From NCBI GenBank assembly GCA_021495925.1, contig JAKEKT010000005.1, positions 186,001-250,000 of the forward strand: DNA of 64,000 nucleotides. Reading direction: 5' to 3'. Under the pieces are notes generated by a model that was not told the origin of the DNA, ran no database searches, and saw nothing but the letters and a program-made list of their open reading frames with translations. Position numbers and translations under genes: made by a program. Source of the DNA: Diplodia intermedia (lineage: Eukaryota; Ascomycota; Dothideomycetes; Botryosphaeriales; Botryosphaeriaceae). Below, in pieces: positions 10,025 to 22,609 of the stretch (positions within the stretch are counted from its first letter, which is position 1; each line of letters begins with the position of its first letter).

Positions 10025-11648
10025 TTACAGGAGCAGCTCCAGAGGGTTCTCAACCACCTTCTTGAGAGCCTTCATGAACTCGCCACCAACGGCACCATCA
10101 ACGACCCTGTGGTCGAAAGAACCAGTAATCACGATCTGGTCGTCCCACTCAATGCCCGTCTCAGTCTCAGCAGGAATGGCAACCTTCTTGGTAGTGCCGA
10201 TGGCAACGATGGCAGCCTGCGGGCTGTTGATGATCGACGTGAAGCGCTCAACCGCGTCGTTCATGCCCATGTTCGACACAGTGAAGGTGCCACCCTGGTA
10301 CTCCTCGGGCTTGAGCTTGTTCTCCTTGGCACGCTTGCCCAAGTCCTTGACCTGCGCCGAGATGGACTGAAGGCCGAGGCCAGTGACGTTCTTGACGATG
10401 GGGGTAATCAGCCCAGTGGGGGTGGCAACAGCGACGGAAATGTCGATGTTGTTGTGCTGGCGAATGACGGCCTGACCACCCTCCTCAATCCAGGAAGCGT
10501 TGGCCGTGGGCACCTTCCTCAGCGCAACCGAGCAGGCCTTGATGATGAAATCGTTGACCGACAGCCTGTAGGCGCCATCGGCCGAGGCGTTCAGAGCGGT
10601 GCGGAGCTTGAGCAGCTTGCTGACCGAGATGGACGAAGAGACGTAGTAGTGAGCGTTCTCGCGCAGCGACTGGGCCATGCGGGTGGCAATGACCTTGCGC
10701 ATGCCGCTGGCGGGCACCTCCTCGTAGGAGGCGGTGGCGCCACCAGCAGCGGGAGCGGCAGCCTGGAACTTCTCAATGTCGGCCAGGGTAACACGGCCGG
10801 CGGGGCCGGAACCCTTGACCTGGCTGATCGGGACACCCTTCTCGAGCGCGAGCTTCTTAGCAGCGGGAGAGATGACGGGCTCGCGTTCAAGAACAGTCTG
10901 AAGACGGGCGCCAGTAGACTCAGACTCCTGGGCAGCGGGAGCCTGCTGCTTGGGAGCCTCAGAAGGAGCGGGAGCCTCGGACTTGGGCTCCTCCTTAGGC
11001 GGAGCAGCAGCGCCCTTATCGCCACCAGCATCCTCGGCAGTGAAATCAGCGAAGGCGGAGACATCGCCACCCTCCTCGACCATAACGGCAATAGGCTGTT
11101 GTCCTGTCAATCCAAATGCTCGAGCTTCTGGTCGGGACCGGAATTGTGCTTACGCTGCCGACCGCGATGTCCTTGGAGCCAGAGTCCTTCAGGACCTTGG
11201 CGAGAACACCGTCCTCCTGGAATTCGAAGTCCATCTGCGCCTTGTCCGTCTCGATCTCCACGAGAACCTCACCAGGGGAGATGGTGTCGCCCGGCTTCTT
11301 CTGCCACACGCCGATGTTGCCGGCCGTCATGGTCGGCGACAGCGCGGGCATGCTCACGACCGAGTGCGGGGGGAAAGCTGTCGGAAAATCATATCAGTGC
11401 TCACAGGTCGCGCATTGAGAGCTGTCAGGCGCGTGGGACCAACATTTGGATGCATAGTAGCGGGCGAGAGCTGAGATGGCGGGCGCCGATCGTCTGGGGC
11501 GCGGAAAAGCCGATGTCAGCAAAGCTTCAGTGCCATTGAGAAGCATTGGTTGAGCTCACGCGGAGAACAGCTGCGACCTGGGCAGAGTGCGAATGCCGGC
11601 AGTGGCGCGCAGGCAGGAGCTACGAGAAAGGGCGGCGGCGGCGGACAT
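10025..11648 (-). CDS. LAT1: Dihydrolipoamide acetyltransferase, E2 of pyruvate dehydrogenase, mitochondrial
   Basis: Four exons, 11648-11560, 11493-11444, 11377-11154 and 11095-10025, give 477 residues; introns are 66, 66 and 58 nt and phases agree throughout. The second intron's donor (gttggt) is weak but keeps the conserved ASKSFPPH junction. Order of parts: an Arg/Ser/Ala-rich mitochondrial presequence (about 1-45); a lipoyl domain with lipoylated Lys92 in ETDKAQ; an Ala/Pro/Lys-rich hinge; an E1/E3-binding segment (SPAAKKLALEKGV); and the acetyltransferase core ending in SFDHRVVDGA with catalytic His450 and Asp454. The protein moves the acetyl group from lipoamide to CoA and forms the core of the PDH complex in the matrix. 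SEC7 starts 456 bp away in the opposite direction. Confidence 0.96.
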
Positions 11649-12104
11649 GTTGGCGGCACGGGCGGGTGGTGGAGGGCAGGCTGTCGGAGGGAGAAGGATG
11701 CTGCGACAGGCGCAAAAACAGCGGGCGGAGAGTCGGAGGGAGGAGCAGCTCCGAAGCCTGGAGACCCTTTGCGGTTTTGGGGGGGTGAGGCGGATGAGAC
11801 GAAGAGTGGTGGAGGGTGTTGTCTTCACAGCGGCTCAACGCAATACTTTTGCTGGGGCTTCCGCTTCGGAGCACGTAGGCCGGCCGTCGCCGCGCCAAGC
11901 CTCAGCGCTAGGACGCGAGCCCTGGCTCCCGCGCTGAGGGACCAAGGACAGCTTACATCACTAGCCCTCCCGGCACGTTGCACTTTGGACCCCCCAGACC
12001 CGAACATTTGATGCCACCGCAGCCTCAGCTGCCGTTCCGCCAAAACCACGCGATGCGCTGAGCCCTGCCCCCGATCCCTCCTACGACGCCCCGAATTGGA
12101 CACC
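11649..12104. promoter_or_regulatory. Bidirectional promoter region E2/SEC7
   Basis: 456 bp between two divergent ATGs of housekeeping genes. GC-rich with no TATA box that I can see. It must contain both start sites, so it is probably a nucleosome-depleted shared promoter. Confidence 0.5.
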
Positions 12105-15100
12105 ATGGCCGACAGCGCGCCGCCAAGGGACGACCAGGACACCAAGCCAGACGAGCATAGGGAGGAGGAGCAAGCTCCGCATCCCGCGCAGTCCGAAGAT
12201 GATCAACCAGCCGAGGAGGACGCGCCCGCCCAGGCAGACACGGAGCCTGCAGAACCCACAGAACCCGCAGAGCCCGCCCCGGCTCCCGAGAAAGTAGAGG
12301 AAGAGAGCGAGGAGAAAGAGCTCGAGGATACAGAACACGCTGCCCCCGCGGAGGCATCTGCGCCGGCCCCGGAGACTGCCGAAGATGGCTCTCGCGAGGA
12401 CGAGCCCCAATCGCCGCGGACAGGGCAACCAGCTCCCCCGAGAATATCTTTACCGGAGGGCTCGAGCGAACATGGCGACCAGCAAGATCGCCCGCCAACC
12501 GACTCGTCCGACCACACCATGCCGCCGTCCCCATCCGTCCGCCTGCGCACAGATTCACAGTCGACTGCAGCCACGAACGCGACCGCGAAGACAACCACAC
12601 GCAGCTCGCTCGTCTTTGTGGTGACGGCGCTGGAAACGATTGCCGCGTCAAAGGATGCGCGCAAGACCAAGAAGTTGGCCGACACAACTCAGAAGGCGCT
12701 GTCAGCCATCAAGGGCGATGGCGATCCATCCAGCATCGACCCCGAGGTCTTGTTCGAGCCTCTACAGTTGGCGACAGAGGCAAACACGATACAGGTGGTC
12801 ACAACTGCCCTCGACTGTATTGGCAAGCTCATTAGCTACTCGTACTTTTCCTACCCTTCCGAGCAGCCCGCCGGCTCTCCGGAACAGCCCGCTCTCATCG
12901 ACCGCGCCATCGACACGATATGCGACTGTTTCCAGATGGATGCCACCCACGCCGATATCGAATTGCAGATCCTCAAGTCTCTCCTGTCGGCGATTCTGAA
13001 CGACAAGATCGTTGTGCACGGCGCCGGTCTTCTGAAGGCTGTTAGGCAAACCTACAATGTCTTTCTGCACTCGAAATCGAGCAATAACCAGCAAGTCGCC
13101 CAGGGCGCCTTGACTCAAATGGTTGGGACAGTCTTCGAGAGGGTAAAGTCAAGATTACGCGTAAAGGAAGCAAGGATCAACCTATCCAAGTCATCCCTGC
13201 ACAAAGATAATTCTGGCGATGTGTCCCCGGAGGGCGGCGACATAGGAGGTGTAGACGCTAATGGGGATGATGCTGAGACATCGGAGAATGCTTCGGACCT
13301 GCCCGTGGAGAAGGACGATGGTGCCAAGATAACTCTTCAGAGCTTCGAAAATCGCAAGAGTTTCGATGACGCAAGGATTGCGGATAACGCACCCACGCTC
13401 GTCACGAGGAACAAACCCCGCCGTACTCCCTCTCGTGCAAACACCCTCCTGTCTAATGATGGCCAAGAGAGCACAGACCCCACCGAAGAGGAGGAGGAAG
13501 ACGAGATCTACGTCAAGGATGCGTACCTCGTCTTCCGCGCCATGTGCCGCCTCAGCACCAAATCCGTTCCTCTTGAAGAAGCCCAGAATGTCCGGTCTCA
13601 GAGCATGAGGTCGAAGTTGCTGTCGCTTCACATCATCCACACCATTCTCCACAATAACGTTGCTGTCTTTGTCTCCCCCTACGCCACCATCAGAAGCAGC
13701 AACACTGCTGAGCCAACGACCTTTGTCCAGGCCATTAAGCAATACCTCTGCCTCAGCTTGAGCCGGAATGGTGCTAGCTCATTGAAGCAAGTTTTCGAAA
13801 TCAGCTGTGAAATTTTCTGGCTCATGCTGCATCAGCTGCGAGTCATGCTCAAGAAAGAAATTGAGGTCTTCATGAAGGAAATCTACTTGGCAGTTCTGGA
13901 AAAGCGTAGCGCACCTGCCTTCCAGAAGCAGTATATCCTTCAAATCCTCCACCGCCTTGGAGGAGATCCCAGAGCACTGGTGGAGATATATCTTAACTAT
14001 GACTGCGACAGGAGCGCACTTGACAACCACTTCCAGAAAATCGTGGAACACCTGGCAAGGATATGCAGCACACCCGTCGCAATCACGCCACAACAACAAC
14101 TGGCATACCAGGAACATCACGCAAAGCATCAAGCAGCTAGCCCGACAGATTGGCAGTCTCGTGCGATGCTTCCGCCCTCACTCGCAACGCTCTCACTGCA
14201 ACCTGGAAATGAGATGGATCATGGCTTCCCTCCGGAGTATTCACTGAAGCAAGAGTCACTTGAAGCTTTGGTTGAGATTCTCCGGTCATTGGTCAACTGG
14301 TCTCAGCAGAGCATTTCTGATGCTGCTGCTGCCTTGCGTGCGAATGACGGAAGACCATCACATGAGGATCTCCGAGAGTCTCTGGATACTCGAGCCAACC
14401 TGACGGCTTCCCCAGCACTAGACTCCCCTAATGGCCCGGGTACCCCAGCTCCAGAGGATGACCCCAGTCAGCTAGAGAGGGCGAAGCAACGCAAGACTGC
14501 ATTAAACCATGCAATTCGCCAATTCAATTACAAGCCGAAGAAAGGGATGAAACTTCTGATCACGGAAGGTTTCATTCCCTCAAATTCTCCTGAGGATGTC
14601 GCCAGGTTCCTTTTGTCGAACGAACAGATACATAAGAACGCCCTTGGCGAATATCTCGGAGAGGGTGATGAGGAGAACGTCAAGATCATGCATGCTTTTG
14701 TTGATCTGATGGATTTCACAAAAACTCGTTTCGTTGACGCCCTAAGACGATTCCTCCAGAGCTTCCGACTTCCAGGAGAAGCACAAAAGATCGATCGCTT
14801 TATGCTCAAGTTTGCTGAAAGATACATGACCGGCAATCCGAGCGCCTTTGCGAACGCTGACACTGCATACGTGCTCGCCTACTCGGTCATTATGCTGAAC
14901 ACTGATCAGCACAGCAGTAAAATGAAAGGCCCGCGTATGACTCCCGAAGACTTCATCAAGAACAACAGAGGAATCAACGACAACGCCGATCTGCCTGATG
15001 AGTACCTTAAGGGTATTTATGATGAGATCGCCAGCAACGAGATCGTTCTTGACACCGAGCGTGAGACTGCAGCAAATCTTGGCCAGCTCCCACAGGCCAA

Positions 15101-18100
15101 CCAGGGCGGTGGACTCGGTAACATCGGACAGGCTTTCGCCAATGTTGGCAGGGACTTGCAGAGGGAGGCTTATATCCAAGCCTCCGAGCAGATGGCCAAC
15201 AGAACCGAGCAACTCTACAAGAGTTTGCTCAGGGCACAGCGACGAGGCCCGACTCGATTCCCTGTGTCCAAGTTCATCCCCGCGTCGTCTTTCAAGCACG
15301 TTGGGCCCATGTTCGAAGTTACTTGGATGCCTTTCCTCACCGCGCTTTCCGGTCCTGCTCAGGATACCCACAACCTCGAGACGATCAAGCTTTGCATGGA
15401 AGGCCAGAAGCTGGCAATCCGTATTGCCTGTCTTTTCGACCTTGAGGACCCTCGCCAAGCCTTCGTGACCTCTTTGTCTCGGTTCACCAATCTGTACAAC
15501 CTGACTGAGATGAAGGCCAAGAATATCGAGGCCTTGTACGCACTTTTGGAGGTGGCCCAGCACGAAGGCAACCTCCTCAAGGAATCCTGGAGAGAGATTC
15601 TCACCTGCATCAGTCAACTGGATCGGTTCCAGCTTATTTCTGCAGGAATTGAGGACACCGCAGTACCCGACTTGATGCGCAGCAACTCCGCATCCTCCAG
15701 GACTTCGACGACACCTTCAAGAAAATCTCTTCAAGCCCCCAACAAAAGCCGACCAAGGTCAGGAACTGCGGCTCTGTATCACTCAGAAGCAGCTGTCGAG
15801 AGCCGCTCGGCAGACATGGTTCGAGCAGTGGACAGGATCTTTACCAATACTGCCAACTTGTCCGGTGAAGCAATTGTGCAGTTTGTCAGGGCGCTGACGC
15901 AAGTCAGTTGGCAAGAAATCCAGTCCTCAGGCCAAAGTGAATCGCCACGCACCTACAGTCTCCAGAAGTTGGTTGAGATTTCCAGCTATAACATGAACCG
16001 TGTACGTTTTGAGTGGACCAACATCTGGCAGATTCTGGGAGAGCACTTCAACCAAGTCGGCTGCCACACCAACACCAACGTTGTTTTCTTTGCTTTGAAC
16101 TCCCTGCGTCAGCTCTCAATGAAGTTCCTGGAGATTGGAGAGTTGCCGGGTTTCAAGTTCCAAAAGGACTTCCTCAAGCCATTCGAGCACATCATGAAGA
16201 ATACGGGCGTCGTGCCTGTCAAGGATATGGTTTTGAGATGTCTAATTCAAATGATCCAAGCAAGAGGAGAAAACATCAGAAGTGGTTGGCGAACTATGTT
16301 TGGCGTCTTCACCGTCGCTGCAAAGGAGCCATATGGTAAGTCCATCTATCCCCATCTCCAGACTGGTATGCTGACTTCGCCACAGAGGGCATCGTCAATC
16401 TTGCATTCGACAACATCACACAGATCTACAATACCAGATTCGGTGTTGTTATCTCGCAGGGCGCTTTTGCCGATCTGATTGTCTGCTTGACTGAGTTCTC
16501 GAAGAATCATAAGTTCCAGAGAAAATCACTGCAGGCCATCGAGACTTTGAAGTCCACGGTTCCCAAGATGCTCAGGACACCCGAATGCCCCTTGTCTGTC
16601 GGCTCGGACAAGCCAAAGGATGAGCCTCAGGCAACCGGTGTACCAAAACAGCCTACTCGTCAGACGCAAGAAGAACAATTCTGGTTCCCCGTGTTGTTCG
16701 CTTATCATGATGTTTTGATGACTGGCGAAGACCTGGAAGTTCGATCACGGTAAGCCTCGTATTACTACCTGCAAAAGTCAGCTACTTACGTATCTCTCAG
16801 GGCTCTGACCTATCTCTTCGACACGCTACAACAGTACGGCGCTGCTTTCCCTCGCGATTTCTGGGACACCCTATGGCGCCAAATCCTCTATCCCATCTTC
16901 ATGGTCCTCAGGTCAAAGTCCGAGATGTCGAATGCACTCAACCACGAAGAACTCACTGTCTGGCTATCGACAACCTTTATTCAGGCCCTCAGGCACATGA
17001 TTGCCCTTTTCACCCACTTCTTTGGAGCTCTTGAGTACATGCTCGATCGCTTCCTCGAGCTGTTGGCTCTTTGCATTTGCCAAGAGAATGATACCCTTGC
17101 CAGAATTGGCAGCAACTGTCTGCAGCAGCTCGTTCACCAGAACGTCACGAAGTTCAGTGAGGGACACTGGGAGAAGATCGTGAGCGCTTTTGTCGATCTG
17201 TTCCATCGGACTGAGGCCACTGCCTTGTTCTCTGCCGCTACGGCCGGATCCTATACCCCGACGATCAACGGATCCAAGGCATCGAGGGCAATGTCTGACA
17301 CGGCAAGTATGTCTGACCTGCCGTTGGATTCGGACGATAGAAGCGACATTGAGGACCCCAACGCCCTGGGCATCAACGGTCTCATGAGCCCTCGACGGGG
17401 TTCAGCAGCTGTCTCCGACGATGGCACCAACGGTTCTCCCCGGACGGATCTCGAAGACTACAAGCCCGTGGAAGGGATCCAACAAGCGCCGGTAGTCGTG
17501 ACGGCGGCCCGTCGCCGCTTCTTCAACCAGATCATCACCAAATGCGTGCTCCAGCTGCTGATGATCGAGACGGTCAACGAGCTCTTCTCCAACGACGACG
17601 TGTACGCGCAGATCCCATCGCCGCAGCTGCTGCGGCTGATGACGCTGCTGAAGAAGTCGTACCAGTTCGCGAAGCGGTTCAACGAGGACCGCGAGCTGCG
17701 CACGAAGCTGTTCCGCGAGGGCTTCATGAAGCAGCCGCCGAACCTGCTGAAGCAGGAGAGCGGGTCGGCGGCCGTGTACGTGTCGATCCTGTTCCGCATG
17801 TACCACGACACGAGCAGCGAGCGCCGGCTCAACCGGGCCAACACGGAGCAGGCGCTCATCCCGCTGTGCGTCGACATCGTCACCAGCTACATCCATCTCG
17901 ACGAGGAGACGCAGCAGCGCAACATCATCACGTGGCGGCCCGTCGTCATCGACGTCTTGGACGGCTACGCCGGCTTCCCCGAGCAGGACTTCGACAAGCA
18001 CGTCAAGGTCTTCGCGCCGCTCGTCGTGGGGCTGATGAATAGGGAGATGGGCCTCGAGCTGCAGCGGAGCGTGCAGGGCTTGCTGCAGCGCATCTTGGAG

Positions 18101-18208
18101 GTCAAGGTCGGCATCGAGGCGGGCGGGCTGGTGGTCGAGAGGGGCAGTCCGCTAGGCGAGAGGAGGCCGAGCGTGTTCGGCAGAAGGGGGAGCAAGGCGA
18201 GCAAGTAG
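12105..18208 (+). CDS. SEC7: Arf guanine nucleotide exchange factor Sec7 (BIG family)
   Basis: Three exons, 12105-16335, 16386-16749 and 16801-18208, code for exactly 2000 residues; introns are 50 and 51 nt near the 3' end. The start is the ATG at 12105. The first 130 residues are acidic and Pro/Glu-rich. Then follow the DCB region, the HUS box (NYDCD, Asn631), the Sec7 catalytic domain at about 800-985 with the glutamic finger Glu892 in LPGEAQ and the FVDLMDF and AYSVIMLNTDQH signatures, and the long HDS helical repeats. Sec7 activates Arf1 at the trans-Golgi by GDP/GTP exchange, driving vesicle budding. The protein is full length. From about 17,530 onward, third codon positions become almost all G/C, unlike the first 5 kb of the gene. 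Confidence 0.97.
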
Positions 18209-20572
18209 AGGACACGCACCGAAAAGAGGGTGGTGTTTGGAGAGGGTCGGGAGGTGGAGAGCGTGGTCGGACGACGATCGGTAATGCCCATTGTAATGAG
18301 ACGGATTATGCGAGTACGGTCATTTCTGTGGTTGGTGGGGGAGGGGCCGGGGGCAAAGGCGGACGGAGGGATCAATTCTCGTTGTTGCATGCATCAGAGA
18401 CAGCCGGAAGACAAGAGAAAACAAAAAAGCATGGATATGCGAATTCAGGCTGGGCCGGGGGCCAAGTCGGCTCCGGGCTTTCTTGCCTGGCTTGCAAGGC
18501 TCTTTTTTTTTTTCGGTCTGGCTGTCATTTGGGGCGTTATATATCTTGGGGAGAATCTTTTGTTTCTCCTATCTACTGTTCGTTTCTTGTTGTTGTTGGT
18601 ATCTTATGTAGTCGAAGGGAGATAGTTTTAACTTCGGATGTTGTACCTTTTAAAGCTTCGCTTTGTAATCGAGTGTGAACGGAACTGGTGCCTCAGCGTA
18701 CATACTGTGCGTCATTTGGCTTTGATGCGGTGTTTGTGCGCTCGAGACGCCCTCGGAAATGTCGCTGGCCTTTTGAATACTCGACTAAATGTTGGACATG
18801 GAGGGCTACAATATGACAGCGCGTGCTCTATCGTATCAGGTGTGCCGCTACTCCAACCCCCGCGTGACACGTTCAATTGCATAGTTTGCGGGAATCGGCG
18901 TGGGACCCAAACAGGATATATATAAGCAGGACGAGCTCCCCGATAGCAACTCCTCACACACGCTAAATCCAGTCACTCTAATCTCAGTATAGATGGAGGA
19001 TACTCCTACTTTCTTTCCCCCTTTTCTTTCGGTTTCTTGTGGTGAGCAGGTATGGCACTCCGTTGCCGGCCACGACGTTGAACCATTCCTAATTGGGATA
19101 CAGCGCTCCTTGAACATGACGGACAGCGGCACAGCAAGACGATGATGCACTGCATCAAGCTTCATTGTTTCTGAAGTTTGGCGGCAGCGTGATCGGTCAG
19201 CCGTATCTGGCTGGGTGACTGTGCAACTCGCTACATTTCAGTTTGTCCCAAGGCAGCGACACAGGACAGTCACTTTCCGCTTCCTCTGACGATTCCCGTT
19301 TCCGAGCTTGTCATGCAGGCTGTATCCACTTGAAGCAGTGCTTCGAGATGCAGGGCGTTTTTGAATACGCCGACGGGATCGCTGTGTCACGTCAGGTGCG
19401 CGCCAATTGGCAACAAACACCTGCACCGGTCGACTCATGACTGTGCGTCGGGAAGATGGTGTGGCATATCCAATAGATAGGTTTACCAATGCACGTGTAG
19501 GTGCTTTGCGGCACGTCATGTCTGCAGGCTCGCCGGCTGTGCCGTGACTCACACGCGCGCGTGTGTGTCGTCGCCGCACATGGCTTGACGCCCGAGCGGC
19601 AGCAGGCCCTCGTGTACGAAGCCGAGTCAGATTCCACAAAGCTATATGAATACCCTGCTTGGTCCTCCGATCAGCACAGCACAGTGGAACTTTCCCATCG
19701 CTCGATGTGAACTCGAAATGCCGACACTTTTGTCCTTCTGCCTCGGGAACCAGTAACATACCTCCACCGCTTGACTTGTTCTGCCATCCATGTGGCCTAG
19801 GATCTGGGATTTGGGGCTGTCTCTAGTCTGCATGCCAGCGCGCGTTTCCTTTTCATTATTCGCAGCTGGTGTGCTGGGTAGATGAACGGTGATGAATGGC
19901 ATCCTTGTGTCCGAAGGATGAAGAACAGCAGCATTATCGGTAGATACTGAGAGCGGAGAGCGGCAGTGTTTGGCAATGAGCGGTATTATGAGTGATGGAG
20001 GTTTGGCGGTGACTCGCCCCTGGGAACAGAGTCATTGGAATAAGGGCGACCAGTAATTGTCACAATCATGCTCGGCGGTGTCTCACCAGTGAAAAGGTGA
20101 TTAGCGACTGCACCAGGAAAGAAGAAACCGAGCCTTGTTTGCTCAGTGGAAATGAAGTTGGCCGTCTTATTTGTCCTATCCACCGTCGAAGCTGAGCAGC
20201 TTGCCGGATGCAGTGATCATATGCTTGAATGCCGGCGAACAATCACCTGGAATTCAGCATTACACTCAGTAATGCACTTTGTCAGACATGTGATGGGACG
20301 CATGTAAGAAGGCAAAAGTAAAGGCACTATCGTGCATCTAGAACCCAGCTCCGTTAGATTCAGAACACCGCCACAAGGAAGCGACAACAAAGGACAAAAA
20401 CAAGCGCTCAGTATACCGCCCAATAACCAAGCCTCCGATGGCAAAAAAAGAAAGAAAAAATCTAACCACGCGCTATCCGACACATATGAACATCCCACCT
20501 TCGATGCGTACCATTCCCTCGATAGCCATACCAACAACCAATATCCCCCACTCACGGCTACACGCCAACAGC
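18209..20572. other. Long intergenic region
   Basis: 2.4 kb containing the SEC7 3' UTR. A TATATATAAG element at about 18,917 lies 70-75 bases before an ATG (18,992) opening a 50-codon ORF with no recognisable features. I do not call that ORF a gene. No repeat seen. Confidence 0.4.
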
Positions 20573-21148
20573 TCACAGTTCCGACCAATGCGCCGGCCTT
20601 GGCACCTGCTCAACCTCATCCGGCGCGTCCGGCCTCCTCTTGAAGAAGCCCGAGCACTGCCTCAACCCCCTCCCCACCGACCTCCCAACCTTCCCAAGAG
20701 CGGTCTTGTTTCTCTTCTTGTTGCCATCGTCCACTTCTTCCACGCCCAGAGCATCACGAGCGGTGTTGCTGCGACGGGGTTCTGGAGACGGCGCAGCTGG
20801 CCGGGCCGGACATGGTGCGGAGGCGGCGGCGGCGGTGGTGGTGCTGTTGGCCGGAGGTGTCAAGCGTCGCGGAGACGGCGAGGGGCTCATGACTGGCGTC
20901 GTTCCGGGTGAGTGGAATCGGTGCGGACGACTCAGACTGCTGTTGGAGGACCGGGGGAGGCCGTCTTGCGAGAGAGGTTGCCAGCGTGATGTGTGGCGGC
21001 TGCCGTGGTGAGCAGTAGGGGCGACGGAGCAGGCGTTGGAAGAAAGCGTTGATGAGGTGGGAAGAGGCGGCGAGAACGCGGGCGAGGAAATGTAGGTGGA
21101 ATTGGTGGGCGAGGAGCCGGTAGTGGAAACGGAGAATCGGCTCGTCAT
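20573..21148 (-). CDS. Ser/Pro-rich hypothetical protein
   Basis: Intronless ORF of 191 residues with an ATG in a strong context (gggaaacATGacg). The first two thirds are Ser/Thr/Pro/Ala-rich and probably disordered, with several SP and TP sites that could be phosphorylated. The last third has a basic stretch (KKRNKTALGKVGRSVGRGLRQC) and ends in RPAHWSEL. No signal peptide, membrane segment or known domain. The strand choice rests on the ATG context and the tidy C-terminus; the opposite strand has only shorter frames. Possibly a small regulatory protein; function unknown. Confidence 0.45.
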   Translation of the reverse strand: MTSRFSVSTTGSSPTNSTYISSPAFSPPLPTSSTLSSNACSVAPTAHHGSRHTSRWQPLSQDGLPRSSNSSLSRPHRFHSPGTTPVMSPSPSPRRLTPPANSTTTAAAASAPCPARPAAPSPEPRRSNTARDALGVEEVDDGNKKRNKTALGKVGRSVGRGLRQCSGFFKRRPDAPDEVEQVPRPAHWSEL

Positions 21149-22609
21149 GTTTCCCTTAAAGGAGACAGAGAGCGAAGCGTGTTGCGGACGAAAAAGCCGG
21201 AAGGCAGTGGTACGGTTTTATGATTATCACAGTAATGTGTGATAAGGTTGGACTACGTGAAGCCTTTGGTAGTAGAAATATTAGAGCAGGTAGAGAAAGG
21301 TCCAAAGACCAAGGTGGTGTTATGAGAGGCCGAGGTATGGGCGGCTGGGGAGTTGAGCGATAGCAAAGCGGGTGGAAATGACGGATATATCAGCACCAAC
21401 ACCACCGGACACTCGGCCGCTCTCCAGCATATCGCATGCCGACATTCGAGAGGCCGGAATGTGACAAGATGGCAGACGGGCGCACGGGCGACCAGCGCAC
21501 GCAGGCAGCGGTCCGGCGACGACGTGGAGGGCGATATCCAGGAACATGGCGATGCTAACTACCAGCATCCGGGAATCGTCACATCAATTTGCCGCCCACA
21601 TGCAGGTGCACTGCTGTTGGTCTCCACCGTGGCCGCAAGGCAGCAACACAAAGATTCGACGAACGGACCAAGCGTTCAAGGCGAGCCCCTGCTTCTCCAT
21701 GCTCTTGAACCCCCCAAGCGTTCGACGCCGCAACGGATGGCTTGCCGTGACAGTCAAAGCGCAAGGCTCAGCATCATCTCTCGCGTTGCGCAAACGGGCT
21801 GTGTCCCCGGGCCGTGCGTGCGAAGGCCGGGATGAAGGAGGGATTTACTCAAATAAATCCCCGGGCCAGCTGCTCGACAGCGTTGGTGTCGTTGCTGTGC
21901 CTCACGCTAGCGTGAGGCGGCCTCCCCTTCGCCGCACAACACCATGCCACGAACGAAAATAAACAGGCGAGGAGAGCTTCAGCGCCCCCACCCGGCCCAA
22001 TGGCGAGGCCCGGCCGCGAACGCTATTCTTGCATCGATACCGGCGTGCTGGGACTCGACGCGCCTATGCTGAGCCGTGTCCGGTGCGCGGGCCAAGGCGC
22101 GATATGGCCGAGCTGCATGTGTGCGGCGCGGCGGCAGACGTGGGCGCTATGCCGACGAATCGAAGACGTGCATACGCGCGTTGGGAGGGGTGCGATGGGC
22201 TTCAAAACCCGGGTCCTGGGATCGGCATCGCTGCGATCGTGTGCGGCTGTGGTGGTGAAGGCTGGTGGGGGGGAGGGCTGCCAATTGGTACTTGGTTGAC
22301 CGCCTGCATGTAGAACAATGGCCAGCTGGGCGGCGCAGATGGCGGTGAAGAAGCTCAAGAGATCCAAGCTGCTCCACCTGTGCGGGTTAGGGGTGGGGAC
22401 ACGGACACGGTGTGGGCGCGGTCTGGATGGATGTAGGCTGGGGAGAGTCGAGTCAAGACGGCGGCAACCAGTTTCCAAATGTGCGTTCCTTCCATTCTGA
22501 AATGCTACCTACCCGCCAAACGCCAGCGTGGAAAGAGTCAAGAAAAATAGCCGTCTTTGATTTTGCGTAAGTCGTAAAGCCTCATTAAATCCCCGTTCGC
22601 TTCTTCCGC
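21149..22609. other. Intergenic region with a 20-bp palindrome
   Basis: 1.46 kb, locally GC-rich. ORFs on both strands overlap each other and lack coding character. A perfect palindrome lies at 21899-21918. Confidence 0.4.
21899..21918. repeat. Perfect 20-bp palindrome
   Basis: GCCTCACGCTAGCGTGAGGC reads the same on both strands with no spacer. It could be a dimeric protein-binding site or a chance palindrome. Confidence 0.9.

Noticed and set aside
9890..11539. 549-codon plus-strand ORF
   Set aside because: It is the antisense shadow of the well-supported E2 acetyltransferase exons.
18992..19144. 50-codon ORF behind a TATATATAAG element
   Set aside because: No conserved feature; a TATA-like string alone is not enough to call a gene.
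22023..22478. 151-codon minus-strand ORF
   Set aside because: Pro/Arg/His-rich and matched by equally long frames on the other strand, as expected for GC-rich non-coding DNA.
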